Shown here: piece by piece, positions 45,026-53,691 of the stretch
Layout: every line of letters starts with the position of its first letter
Numbering within the stretch: the stretch's first letter is position 1
Notes under the pieces: model-generated
Databases searched by the model: none
Told to the model about the DNA's origin: nothing
What the model saw: only the letters and a program-made list of their open reading frames with translations
Program-made: the position numbers and the translations under genes
DNA from: Saccharospirillum sp. MSK14-1
GTDB lineage: Bacteria; Pseudomonadota; Gammaproteobacteria; Pseudomonadales; Natronospirillaceae
Assembly: GCF_003054965.1 (NCBI RefSeq)
Contig: NZ_MIES01000006.1
Location: 62,001-126,000, forward strand
Length of the DNA stretch: 64,000 bases
Reading direction: 5' to 3'

Positions 45026-46039
45026 ATGTCTCTCGCAACGCGTCGGTCAGCGCTCGCCGCTGCCCTTTCAGTTTCCATCGTCGCCGGTACCGCCCAAGCC
45101 GCCACCCAGTGGGATGTCTCACTCTGGGGTCAGCGCCGTGCGTTCACCGAGCACGTGGAAAAAATCGCCGAGCTGGTCGAGGCCAAGACCAATGGCGATT
45201 TCACCCTGAACCTGTCTTACGGCGGTCTGTCCAACAACCGCGAAAACCTGGACGGTATTTCCTTTGGTGCCTTCCAGATGGCGCAATTCTGCGCCGGCTA
45301 TCATCCGGACAAAAACCCATCCATCACCGTGCTGGAACTGCCATTTCTCGGCGTGAATTCGCTGGAACAGGAAGTCGAAGTATCCATGGCGGTTTACAAC
45401 CACCCCGCAGTGCAGGCTGACCTGGCGCGTTGGAACGCGACCTTGCTGATGCCGTCGCCGCTGCCGCAGTACAACATCGTCGGTGAAGGTAACGCGCCAT
45501 CGAGCCTCGACGACTTTGACGGCCTGCGCGTACGCGCCACTGGTGGCATCGGGGCCGCCATGGAGGCCGTCGGTGCAGTGCCGACGTCAATGTCGGCCAC
45601 CGAAGTGCGCCAGGCGATGGATTCAGGGGTGATTTCCGCAGCGTCGTTCGCGCCACACGCTCATATGTCATTTGGCACCGTTGCCGCCGCTGACTGGTGG
45701 ACCACCAACCTGAACCCCGGCACCGTGAACTGCCCGGTCGTCGTCAACACCGACGCCCTGAACAGTCTCAGCGAGGCCAACCGCGATGCGCTGCTCAGCA
45801 GCGTCGATGAAGCGCTGGATTACTACATCGGGTTCTACAATGAACAGACGATGTCGCGCTGGTGGCCGACACTCGAAGAGTACGACATTGAGCAAGTCAC
45901 CTTCTCCGATGCGGCCCTGAACAACTTCCGCGAACAGGTTGCAGGCCCGGCTGCCGATGCCTGGATCGAGGAAATGAACGGTCGTGGTCTGCCGGCGGAA
46001 GAGCTGTATCAACTGGTGATCGACACTCTCGAAAACTGA
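45026..46039 (+). CDS. dctP: TRAP transporter solute-binding protein DctP
   Basis: A 337-aa periplasmic binding protein of the DctP family. Sec signal MSLATRRSALAAALSVSIVAGTAQA. Family signatures are FTEHVEKIAELVEAKTNGDFTLNLSYGG, LELPFLG, and the substrate-arginine segment FDGLRVRATGGIGAAMEAVGA. It delivers a carboxylate, predicted to be a C4-dicarboxylate, to the DctQM permease. AGGAGC precedes the ATG. It is first in the operon after the sigma-54 promoter and is followed by a GC-rich hairpin that may limit read-through to dctQM. Confidence 0.9.
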   Translation: MSLATRRSALAAALSVSIVAGTAQAATQWDVSLWGQRRAFTEHVEKIAELVEAKTNGDFTLNLSYGGLSNNRENLDGISFGAFQMAQFCAGYHPDKNPSITVLELPFLGVNSLEQEVEVSMAVYNHPAVQADLARWNATLLMPSPLPQYNIVGEGNAPSSLDDFDGLRVRATGGIGAAMEAVGAVPTSMSATEVRQAMDSGVISAASFAPHAHMSFGTVAAADWWTTNLNPGTVNCPVVVNTDALNSLSEANRDALLSSVDEALDYYIGFYNEQTMSRWWPTLEEYDIEQVTFSDAALNNFREQVAGPAADAWIEEMNGRGLPAEELYQLVIDTLEN

Positions 46040-46065
46040 GCCACGGCTTAGTCACTTCGTTATCC

Positions 46066-46083
46066 CGGGGCCATCCGGCCCCG
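46066..46083 (+). terminator. Attenuator-like hairpin between dctP and dctQ
   Basis: CGGGGCC (46066-46072), loop ATCC, GGCCCCG (46077-46083), without a T-run. Such hairpins after a binding-protein gene often protect its mRNA and give higher expression than the membrane subunits. Confidence 0.5.
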
Positions 46084-46105
46084 CCTTATTCGTTAGGAGA
46101 TTCGC

Positions 46106-46738
46106 ATGGCCGGTTCCTCAACCGTCTTGACCGATGCGTCTTTGCTCAGCCGGATGGATCGGCTGTTTTACCGTCTGGAGACGGCGCTGACGCTGGTCGG
46201 CGGCGCCGTCATTCTGGCGCTGGTGTTTGTGGCCGTCGCCAACGTGCTCGGCCGCTGGCTGTTTAATATGCCGCTGCGCGGTTACATCGATTGGGTCGAG
46301 CAGCTGATGGCGGTGTTCGCCTTTTTCGGCATTGCCTATTGCCAGCGTCTGGGCGGTCACATCCGCATGGATTTGGTCATCGGCGCGCTCAAAGGTCGTC
46401 GCCTGTGGCTGGCCGAATTCACCTCGGTGCTGCTGATGTTGGCCATCTCCATCATCCTGGCTTACGGCAGTTATCTGCATTTTCTGCGCGCCTACACCAA
46501 CGGCGATTCGTCCATCGACATCGGTCTGCCTACCTGGCCTGCCAAGTTGGTGGTGCCGGTCATGCTGACGTTGCTGTCACTGCGGTTGCTGTTGCAACTT
46601 TGGGGTTATGCCCGCGCTTTGCGCACCGGCAGTGACAAACCCGTGGCCGTGCCGCTGATCGAAGACGCCGCGACGGTCGCGCAGCGTGAAGCCGAATCCT
46701 TGGAAGGTCTGGTTAAGGAGAACGACGATGATCGCTGA
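46106..46738 (+). CDS. dctQ: TRAP transporter small permease DctQ
   Basis: A 210-aa inner-membrane protein with four helices: LVGGAVILALVFVAVANVLGRWLF, WVEQLMAVFAFFGIAYCQRLGGHIRMDL, LAEFTSVLLMLAISIILAYGSYL and LPTWPAKLVVPVMLTLLSLRLLLQLW. This matches the DctQ plan, with the conserved GxxxRxD after helix 2 (GGHIRMD). AGGAG precedes the ATG. The 3' end overlaps dctM by 11 bases. Confidence 0.92.
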   Translation: MAGSSTVLTDASLLSRMDRLFYRLETALTLVGGAVILALVFVAVANVLGRWLFNMPLRGYIDWVEQLMAVFAFFGIAYCQRLGGHIRMDLVIGALKGRRLWLAEFTSVLLMLAISIILAYGSYLHFLRAYTNGDSSIDIGLPTWPAKLVVPVMLTLLSLRLLLQLWGYARALRTGSDKPVAVPLIEDAATVAQREAESLEGLVKENDDDR

Positions 46739-48131
46739 TTTCTTTACCAGCCAAGACTCTCTGTCCATCGGGCTTTATGTGTCCGGCTTTTTACTGTTGA
46801 TGGTCATCATCGGCGTACGTGTTGCCTTTGCTGCGGCCATTGCCGGTTTTCTCGGTTTGCTGTGGATTTTCTCCGCACGCATGGGGTTCGAGCGCGGCTT
46901 TCTGGTCGCATTGCAAATGGCCGGTACCATTCCTCACGCCAAGGCGACGACGTTGTCGTTGTCGTTGATTCCGGCTTTTATTCTGATCGGTTATCTGGCG
47001 TATCACGCCGGTATGACGCGCACCTTATTTGAAGCGGCCAAGCGCTGGGTGGGCTGGCTGCCCGGCGGACTGGGTGTGGCAACGGTCTTCGCCACGGCCG
47101 GTTTTGCGGCGGTCTCCGGTGCCTCGGTAGCGACCTCCGCGGTATTTGCGCGCATCGCCATCCCCGAGATGCTCAAAGAAGGTTACGACAAACGCTTTGC
47201 CGCAGGCGTGGTTGCCGCCGGTGGTACGCTGGCGTCCTTGATTCCGCCGTCGGCAATTCTGGTGATCTACGCCATCATCGTCGAACAGGACGTGGGCACG
47301 CTGCTGATGGCGGGCTTTATTCCTGGTGCGGTCTCGGCGGTCATCTATGGCGCGCTGGTGATTTTTCTGGCGCTGACCCGGCCGAACTTTGGTCCACCGA
47401 CCCGGCGTTACAGTGTGAAGGAAAGACTGGAAAGCCTGCCTGGCGCGTTTCCGATTTTCTTCGTCGTCTTCATCATTATTTTCTGCATCTACGGTGGCGT
47501 CGGTACGCCGACCGAAGCCGGTTCACTGGGTGCCTTTGTGGTGCTGTTGTTCGCGCTCTGGCGCGGCATGAAAGCGCGCGAACTGGGCAGTGCCCTGGTT
47601 GAATCCGCCAAGCTCACGGTGATGATTTTTACCATCATCTGGGGCGTGCTGATTTACGTGCGCTTTCTCGGTTTTGCCAGCCTGCCCGATGCCTTTGCCG
47701 ACTGGATTTCCAGTTTGGAACACAGCCCGATGCTGACGCTGATCATGATTCTTTGCGCCTACGCGGTGCTGGGCATGTTTATGGACGCCATCGGCATGTT
47801 ATTGCTCACCTTGCCCGTGGTCTTCCCGGCGGTCATGGCACTGAACGGCGGTGCGGATGTGGCCGCCGCCGACTCCGCCTTTGGGCTTTCGGGCACCGCC
47901 TGCGCGGTCTGGTTCGGCATCATCGTGGTGAAGATGGCGGAGCTGTGTCTGATCACGCCGCCGATTGGTCTGAACTGCTTCGTGGTGGCCGGGGTGCGCA
48001 AAGACATCAGCGTTCAGGACGTGTTCCGTGGCGTGACACCATTTTTCGTGGCCGATGTCATTACCATCGCCGTGTTACTGGCGTTCCCGAGCATCGTTAT
48101 CTGGCTGCCGTCTTTAGTGACCAATCTTTAA
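46728..48131 (+). CDS. dctM: TRAP transporter large permease DctM
   Basis: A 467-aa inner-membrane protein with about twelve helices, the sodium-coupled subunit of the TRAP transporter. Family motifs include GASVATSAVFARIAIPEMLKEGYDKRFAAGVVAAGGTLASLIPPSAILVIYAIIVEQDVG and the C-terminal LITPPIGLNCFVVAG. The start is ATG 46728, fixed by TAAGGAG seven bases earlier; the frame is open upstream but inside dctQ. It ends only 3 bp from the convergent fepC gene. Confidence 0.95.
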   Translation: MIADFFTSQDSLSIGLYVSGFLLLMVIIGVRVAFAAAIAGFLGLLWIFSARMGFERGFLVALQMAGTIPHAKATTLSLSLIPAFILIGYLAYHAGMTRTLFEAAKRWVGWLPGGLGVATVFATAGFAAVSGASVATSAVFARIAIPEMLKEGYDKRFAAGVVAAGGTLASLIPPSAILVIYAIIVEQDVGTLLMAGFIPGAVSAVIYGALVIFLALTRPNFGPPTRRYSVKERLESLPGAFPIFFVVFIIIFCIYGGVGTPTEAGSLGAFVVLLFALWRGMKARELGSALVESAKLTVMIFTIIWGVLIYVRFLGFASLPDAFADWISSLEHSPMLTLIMILCAYAVLGMFMDAIGMLLLTLPVVFPAVMALNGGADVAAADSAFGLSGTACAVWFGIIVVKMAELCLITPPIGLNCFVVAGVRKDISVQDVFRGVTPFFVADVITIAVLLAFPSIVIWLPSLVTNL

Positions 48132-48134
48132 CGA

Positions 48135-48947
48135 CTAGCCGGCCCGGCCACGCGGTATGACCATGGGTGTACCGCTGACCGGGTCGTCGATGATCAGGCA
48201 ATCCAGACCGAACACCTCGGCCACGAGTTGTTCGGTCATCAACTCACGCGGTGCGCCTTCGGCGACGATGCGACCCTCACGCATGGCGATCAGATGGTCG
48301 GCATAACGACAGGCCTGATTCAGATCGTGCAACACCGCCACCAGGGTATGGCCGTTAAGGCGATTCAATTCGCGCAATAAATCCAGCACTTCCAATTGAT
48401 GCGCCAGGTCCAGATAGGTGGTCGGTTCGTCGAGCAACAACAACGGTGTTTGTTGCGCCAACACCATGGCAATCCAGACGCGCTGACGTTGCCCGCCCGA
48501 CAGCTGGTCGACTTCGCGATCGGCCAACTCCAGCACATCGGTTAAGCGCATGGCTTCGGCCACGGCTGCGTGATCCTGTGCGCTCCACTGACGCAACAGT
48601 TGCTGATGCGGATAGCGTCCACGAGCTACCAGATCGACCACGCGCAAGCCGTCCGGCGCCTGAGCGCCTTGCGGCAATAAACCCAGCTCGCGCGCCAGTG
48701 CCTTGGTGGGCAAGCGATTCATATCAGCGCCATCGAGCAACACCTGGCCTTGCTGCGGTTTCAGCAATCGGCCCAGACTGCGCAACAAGGTCGATTTGCC
48801 ACAGCCGTTGGGTCCGACGATGACGCTGAACCGTCCATCCGGCACGGTCAGGTTCAACTGTTCACTGACCTGGCGACCGTCATAACCCAGGGTGACGTTT
48901 TGGGCTTGCAAGCGACCTTGCGCCTGCGTCGATTGAGTAATCGTCAC
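48135..48947 (-). CDS. fepC: Ferric-catecholate ABC transporter ATPase (FepC-like)
   Basis: A 270-aa ATPase. Walker A GPNGCGKST, Q-loop GLLPQGAQAPDGLRVVDLVARGRYPHQ, signature LSGGQRQRVWIAMVLAQ, and Walker B LLLLDEPTTYLDLAHQ are typical of FepC/FhuC iron-siderophore importers. I choose GTG 48947 because AAGGAG is five bases upstream; the frame extends further with no ribosome site. It is the last gene of a four-gene fepB-D-G-C operon. Confidence 0.9.
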   Translation of the reverse strand: MTITQSTQAQGRLQAQNVTLGYDGRQVSEQLNLTVPDGRFSVIVGPNGCGKSTLLRSLGRLLKPQQGQVLLDGADMNRLPTKALARELGLLPQGAQAPDGLRVVDLVARGRYPHQQLLRQWSAQDHAAVAEAMRLTDVLELADREVDQLSGGQRQRVWIAMVLAQQTPLLLLDEPTTYLDLAHQLEVLDLLRELNRLNGHTLVAVLHDLNQACRYADHLIAMREGRIVAEGAPRELMTEQLVAEVFGLDCLIIDDPVSGTPMVIPRGRAG

Positions 48948-48963
48948 AACAACTCCTTGGCAA

Positions 48964-50025
48964 TTACAGCCGACGCGCTCGCGCCAGCAACACAATCAGA
49001 TAAACGCCACCGACAATGCCGGTTACCCGTCCAATCGGCAGCGTCAGATTAAAGGGCAACAGTCGGGTCAGCACATCACCCACCAGCATTAAGGTGGCGC
49101 CCATCAAGGCTGAATTCATCACCGCCAGGCCAGTGTACGGCACCAGACGACGCACCAATTGCGGCGCGGCCAGCGCAACAAAGGCAATCGGCCCTGCCGC
49201 GCCGGTGGCCAATGCCGCCAGCACCACGGCGTAGAACAACAGCGCCCGGCGCTGGCGCTCAACACTGACACCCAGCTGAGCAGCTGCATCATCGCCCATT
49301 TCCATCAGCGCCAAAGCCCGCGCGCCGACGATGCACAGCGGCACCAACACCACCACCCCGAGCGCCACAGGAATTGCCTGTTGCCAGGTACGGGCGTCGA
49401 GCGAGCCGGCCAGCCACAGGTTGGCCGCGACGGCATCGTCGAGATCGCCTTTCACCAGCATCAGGTTGTTCAACGCCGCCAGCACCGCGCCAACGCCGAT
49501 GCCGGTCAGAATCAAGCGGTAACCACCGGCCTGCCCTCCGCGGACCGATAAGCCGTACACCACTATCGCCGTCAGCACACCACCGGCCACTGCCGCAACA
49601 GCCACCGACAGAGCACCGCCACCAAACAAAACAATCTGCGCAATGGCGCCGGTCGCCGAACCGGTGGTAAAACCGATCACATCGGGCGAACCCAAGGCGT
49701 TACGGGAAATCGATTGAAAGACAGCACCGGACGCCCCCAACGCAGCGCCCACAAAAAGTGCGGTCACCGCGCGCGGCAGTCGAATGTTCAGCACGATGTG
49801 GTGATACAGCGGATTCTCAGCGCGACCACCGAGAATGGCCAACAGCTCAGCCAGACCAATATCCAGCGTGCCCATCACCAGGCTTGCCAACATCGCCAGC
49901 ATCAACACCAGCGATAACGCCACGGCGACCACCAGCGCGGGCAACGACACCCGCAACGACCAGTGCCGCCAGCGCCACAAACGGGTAGCGAACGGCAGTT
50001 CCGGTAAATCAGCGATCGGTTTCAT
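48964..50025 (-). CDS. fepG: FecCD-family ferric-siderophore permease (FepG-like)
   Basis: A 353-aa membrane protein of the BtuC/FecCD family with nine or ten helices. Family motifs: LNIRLPRAVTALFVGAALGASGAVFQSISRNALGSPDVIGFTTGS, AGSLDARTW, and GPIAFVALAAPQLVRRL. The start is ATG 50025, overlapping the upstream permease stop by four bases. The order (second permease after a FepD-like one) supports FepG. Confidence 0.9.
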   Translation of the reverse strand: MKPIADLPELPFATRLWRWRHWSLRVSLPALVVAVALSLVLMLAMLASLVMGTLDIGLAELLAILGGRAENPLYHHIVLNIRLPRAVTALFVGAALGASGAVFQSISRNALGSPDVIGFTTGSATGAIAQIVLFGGGALSVAVAAVAGGVLTAIVVYGLSVRGGQAGGYRLILTGIGVGAVLAALNNLMLVKGDLDDAVAANLWLAGSLDARTWQQAIPVALGVVVLVPLCIVGARALALMEMGDDAAAQLGVSVERQRRALLFYAVVLAALATGAAGPIAFVALAAPQLVRRLVPYTGLAVMNSALMGATLMLVGDVLTRLLPFNLTLPIGRVTGIVGGVYLIVLLARARRL

Positions 50026-51053
50026 AGCTGCACCAACCGCCAACGGCGCACCAAAACGACAAAGAAGGGCCCGCCGAGCAGCGCCACCATAATGCCAACG
50101 CCAATTTCACCGGGATAGCCAATGACGCGGCCAAGCACATCGGCCATCACCACCAAGAGGGCCGCGATGACCAGAGCATAAGGCAACAACCAACGATGCT
50201 CCGGGCCGACGATAAAACGCGCCAGATGTGGCGCCGTCAGCCCGATAAAGCTGATCGGCCCGGCGGCGGCGGTTGCCGCACCGGCCAGCACCACAATCGC
50301 CAGCGCGGCCAGCGAACGCACCAGCACCGGGTGCACGCCCAGTGAGCGCCCCAGGTCTTCGCCCAGCGCCACCGTATCGAGTGCCCGCGCCAGCGTCAGC
50401 GACAGCGCCAAACCCAGCACCACCAGCAGCGTGATCGGCAGCAACACCGATTGCCCACGCCCTTGCAGTGAGCCGACCGCCCAGTGCCGGAAACGGTCGA
50501 ACACCTGGACGTCGGAATTAAGAGTGATCAAATGGGTAATCGCCAACAGCACCACGGTGATGGCCGCGCCCGCCAGCACCACCCGCACCGGATTCAAACC
50601 ACCGCCAACGCCACCCAGGCGATAGACCGCCAGCGCGGCCAGCGCGGCGCCGATCAAACCAAAGCTGGTGTAGGCCGACACCGAATCAACTCCGAAAAAA
50701 GCAATCGCAGCCACGATGGCCGTGGTGGCACCGGCATTGACGCCGAACAGACCCGGGTCGGCCAGTGGGTTACGCGTCAGCCCCTGCATCAACGCACCGG
50801 CGACACCCAGAGCAGCACCGACCACCAACGCCAACAAAGTGCGCGGCACGCGCAGATGATGCACTAACAAATGAGCGCTGTTGGAGGGGTCGTAAGCGAG
50901 CAACGCATCCAGCGTCACCGCCACCGGGATCGGCCGGCTGCCGATAAACAGGCTGGCCAGCGCCGCCAGTGCAGTGAGTAACACCAGAGCCACCAAACCC
51001 CACAGTCGCCGGGGCGATCGCTCAAGGGTGACGGTCGACGCGCCAACCGACAT
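50022..51053 (-). CDS. fepD: FecCD-family ferric-siderophore permease (FepD-like)
   Basis: A 343-aa permease. LRVPRTLLALVVGAALGVAGALMQGLTRNPLADPGLFGVNAGA and GPISFIGLTAPHLARFIVGPEHRW match FepD closely as I remember the E. coli protein. The start is ATG 51053, sharing one base with the TGA of fepB; an in-frame TTG just before it is less likely. It forms a heterodimeric channel with FepG. Confidence 0.92.
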   Translation of the reverse strand: MSVGASTVTLERSPRRLWGLVALVLLTALAALASLFIGSRPIPVAVTLDALLAYDPSNSAHLLVHHLRVPRTLLALVVGAALGVAGALMQGLTRNPLADPGLFGVNAGATTAIVAAIAFFGVDSVSAYTSFGLIGAALAALAVYRLGGVGGGLNPVRVVLAGAAITVVLLAITHLITLNSDVQVFDRFRHWAVGSLQGRGQSVLLPITLLVVLGLALSLTLARALDTVALGEDLGRSLGVHPVLVRSLAALAIVVLAGAATAAAGPISFIGLTAPHLARFIVGPEHRWLLPYALVIAALLVVMADVLGRVIGYPGEIGVGIMVALLGGPFFVVLVRRWRLVQL

Positions 51054-51994
51054 CAACGCTCAGCCTGGCCAAACTGCTCAACCAGACCGTCCACCACTTT
51101 GCGGGCGCTGTAATAATCGATGCGAAACGAATGAATGCCCAGACCATAGACCTGACCGGCCTGAACCGATGGCAGATTGGCCAGCACCGGATCGTTCAAA
51201 AAATCTTCGGCGCGGTCCGCTTCGGCGCGAATCAAAAAGCTCGCCGGTGCGGTCAGTTGTGTTAAGTGCTCGTACTGCGCCCAGACAAAATCGTTACTGT
51301 CCCGATTGCTGCGGCTGTGCCAGTCGGGATCCGGTGCTTCAATTTCAAACCCCAAGGCGTGTAACAACCGCGCCTGAGGTGCCTCAACCGTGGCAATGGG
51401 ATTGGACATGCCCGGGCCGTTATAGCTGATGAGATTGGCGGTCGTGGCTGGCAAGTTCATCTGTTCACGGCTGCGCGCCACATAGGCATCGAAACCGTCT
51501 ATTCGTTGTTCGACTTGAGCCTCCAGACCGGTTGCTTCGCCCAGACGGCGCGCCAGGCTTTGCCAGGTTTGATCGCCGTAATCGAGCACGATCACCGGCG
51601 CAATCGCCTCCAGTTGTGCTTTGTTTTCCAGCGCGGAATCACCGCCATTACGCGACACCACAATCAAATCCGGCGCTACCGCATAAGCCGCTTCCAGATC
51701 CAAACGACCCGCCGGCCACAACGCTTGCAGGTGGCGTTCTTCGGCCACGTCGGCCCACTGACCGAAAAAATCACCGTTGGGTGTCGTGGCGCTGGCGATC
51801 ATCGGCGCATCGATCGCCAGTAAGGTGCCGCTGATGGTGACCGAGGTCGACAGAATGCGCTCAGGCGCTTGGGCAATGACCGTCGTGGAGCCATCGGCAT
51901 TGATAAATTCACGCGGCCATCCTGCCGTATCGGCCTGGCCAACGAGAGGCGCCAGCGCACCGAATAACACACACAAGCGGGCAATCATGTTCAT
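51053..51994 (-). CDS. fepB: Periplasmic ferric-enterobactin-type binding protein FepB
   Basis: A 313-aa binding protein with signal MNMIARLCVLFGALAPLVGQA. WPREF, ERILSTSVTISGTLLAIDAP and ATTPNGDFFGQW, followed by LEAIAPVIVLDYGDQTWQSLARRLGEATG, follow the E. coli FepB sequence well. SYNGPGMSNPIATVEAP and VYGLGIHSFRIDYYSA also align with FepB regions. It carries ferric catecholate siderophores to FepDG. The start is ATG 51994, with AAGG before it. A Fur-like dyad lies 85-105 bp upstream. No TonB-dependent receptor gene is in this window. Confidence 0.9.
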   Translation of the reverse strand: MNMIARLCVLFGALAPLVGQADTAGWPREFINADGSTTVIAQAPERILSTSVTISGTLLAIDAPMIASATTPNGDFFGQWADVAEERHLQALWPAGRLDLEAAYAVAPDLIVVSRNGGDSALENKAQLEAIAPVIVLDYGDQTWQSLARRLGEATGLEAQVEQRIDGFDAYVARSREQMNLPATTANLISYNGPGMSNPIATVEAPQARLLHALGFEIEAPDPDWHSRSNRDSNDFVWAQYEHLTQLTAPASFLIRAEADRAEDFLNDPVLANLPSVQAGQVYGLGIHSFRIDYYSARKVVDGLVEQFGQAER

Positions 51995-52078
51995 AAAACA
52001 ACCTTGTCGAAAAAATGACCTGAAACGGACCGATCCACCGTGCGACTGACACGGCGCAACCTGGAATGCGAATTTAAA

Positions 52079-52099
52079 TGATAACATTTCCGTTTATCA
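52079..52099. promoter_or_regulatory. Fur-box-like palindrome in the fepB/monooxygenase spacer
   Basis: TGATAA (52079-52084) and TTATCA (52094-52099), separated by nine bases, resemble the outer parts of the Fur consensus and sit between divergent genes. It could couple both to iron supply. Confidence 0.5.
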
Positions 52100-52155
52100 A
52101 TTGACGCTTTTCGACAGCAGCGTTCCAACGACTCAGCCAGCACAGGAGCTTCCCG

Positions 52156-53460
52156 ATGACCACCACCCGACACCTGCATGTCGGTTTGTCCCTTGCCGCC
52201 ACCTGGCTCAGCGGCAGCGCCTGGCGACGCGCCGACAGTCAGGTTGAAGGGCTGTTTGGCAGCGACTTCTATATCGATGTGGCCCGGCGCGCCGAAGCCG
52301 CCAAACTGGATTTTTTGTTCCGTCCCGACACCCTCTTCCTCGACCCGGCAATGACCGCAACCGGCCCGGGTTTCAGCAGCCTCGACCCGAGCATTCTGAT
52401 TGCCAGCCTGGCGCGCGAAACGCAGCGTATTGGGCTGGTGACGACCGCTTCCACCACCTTTTATCCGCCTTACGTGGTGGCGCGCCAACTGCAGTCTCTG
52501 AACTGGCTCAGCGGCGGTCGCATCGGTTGGAACGTAGTGACCTCCCTCGACGGCCAACGCAATTTCGGGCTCAACGACATGCCGCCCGCCGAGCAACGCT
52601 ACGCTCAGGCCGAAGAGTTTACTGCGGTAGTGCGTCAACTCTGGAACAGCTATCCGGCCGAAGCGCTGCGGTTTGATCGTGCCAGCGGCCAGTTTGCCGA
52701 CCGCCAGCGCATACAGCCGATCAATCATCACGGCGACTATTGTCAGGTCGAAGGGCCGTTAAATACTCCGGCCGCCGGTGCTTCTATCCCGCTGTTTCAG
52801 GCCGGCGCGTCGGACATTGGCCGCCAGTTCGCAGCGCGCATCGCCGACGCCACCTTCGCCGCCACACCCGACATCGACGCGGGTATTGAGTTGCGTAACG
52901 ACCTGCGCGCCCGCGCCCTGGCGCAGGGACGGTCAGCCGATTCGGTGCGCGTCATGCCCGGTTTTAGCTGCTATCTGGCCGACACCCGTGACCAGGCGCG
53001 TGAGCTGTTTCAGGCCACCCACGCCGACACCGAACGCGCCCGCCTGCTCGCCAAAGCCGAAGGGCTACTGGACATGGAATTGAGCGGCCTGGCAGACGAC
53101 CAACCCATCACCCTGGCCATGCTGCCGACACCGCCACACAGGGTGCGCAGCCGGACACACACCGAACTGGTTTATCGATTGATTGAGCGCGAATCGCCAA
53201 CGCTGGATGAGCTGATTCGCCGCCCTGAAGTGATGGGGTCGGCACACTGGCTGGTGGTGGGAACCCCGGACGATGCGGTAACGGAAATCGTTGAGCGTTT
53301 CGAAGCCGGCGCAGCGGACGGCATCATCGCCCTGCCCGGCGGCAGCAACGAATCGTTGAACCGTTTTCTCGATCAGGTGGTGCCAGCGCTGGTCGAGCGC
53401 GGCCTGTTCCGCAGCGACTACAGTGGGTCCACGCTGGCGGATCATCTGGGCATGAACTGA
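52156..53460 (+). CDS. FMN-dependent monooxygenase, NtaA/SnaA/DszA family (bacterial luciferase-like)
   Basis: A 434-aa flavin-dependent monooxygenase fold. Features: HLHVGLSLAATWLSGSAWRR, SDFYIDVARRAEAAKLDFLFRPDTLF, RIGLVTTASTTFYPPYVVARQLQSLNWLSGGRIGWNVVTS and PLFQAGASDIGRQFAARIADATFA. These are hallmarks of the NtaA/SnaA/SoxA subgroup, which oxidise nitrilotriacetate, sulfonates or dibenzothiophene using FMNH2 from a partner reductase. AGGAG precedes the ATG. It is divergent from fepB. Whether it acts on a chelator or siderophore, or is simply a neighbour, is unknown. No flavin reductase gene adjoins it. Confidence 0.85.
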   Translation: MTTTRHLHVGLSLAATWLSGSAWRRADSQVEGLFGSDFYIDVARRAEAAKLDFLFRPDTLFLDPAMTATGPGFSSLDPSILIASLARETQRIGLVTTASTTFYPPYVVARQLQSLNWLSGGRIGWNVVTSLDGQRNFGLNDMPPAEQRYAQAEEFTAVVRQLWNSYPAEALRFDRASGQFADRQRIQPINHHGDYCQVEGPLNTPAAGASIPLFQAGASDIGRQFAARIADATFAATPDIDAGIELRNDLRARALAQGRSADSVRVMPGFSCYLADTRDQARELFQATHADTERARLLAKAEGLLDMELSGLADDQPITLAMLPTPPHRVRSRTHTELVYRLIERESPTLDELIRRPEVMGSAHWLVVGTPDDAVTEIVERFEAGAADGIIALPGGSNESLNRFLDQVVPALVERGLFRSDYSGSTLADHLGMN

Positions 53461-53500
53461 GTCTTGCCTCGCGTCAATCGAGTCACTAAACTGCTCGCCG

Positions 53501-53679
53501 TCTTGGGGGAGTAATCGGCCGGTATTGTTCCATCCCCACCGGCGCGGCGGTCAACATAATTGAGCCACAGCTCATGGTCGTCGCAACCAGCCTCCCGGCT
53601 GGCTTGATGAGACCTAAGGCAAACGAGGCGGAACCGGGCGGGACTGCCTGGTTTGCCTTATCGGTTTTCATCCCGCCCC
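53501..53679 (+). ncRNA. yybP-ykoY manganese riboswitch and expression platform
   Basis: The aptamer begins with GGGGGAGTAAT (53505-53515), the conserved GGGGAGUA element. Paired arms GCCGGT/ACCGGC follow, then GCGGTCAACATAATTGAG with a hairpin GAGC/GCTC, a hairpin CCAGCC-TCCC-GGCTGG, and the conserved GATGAGACCT (53606-53615). P1 appears as CTTGG near 53502-53506 pairing with CC-T-AAG at 53613-53618. Two exclusive downstream helices are visible: AAGGCAAAC (53616-53624) with GTTTGCCTT (53651-53659), and GGGCGGGA (53636-53643) with TCCCGCCC (53671-53678). CCTTA (53656-53660) also complements TAAGG of the ribosome site (53680-53684). The next gene is a Mn exporter family member. Confidence 0.9.
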
Positions 53680-53691
53680 TAAGGACCGTTC

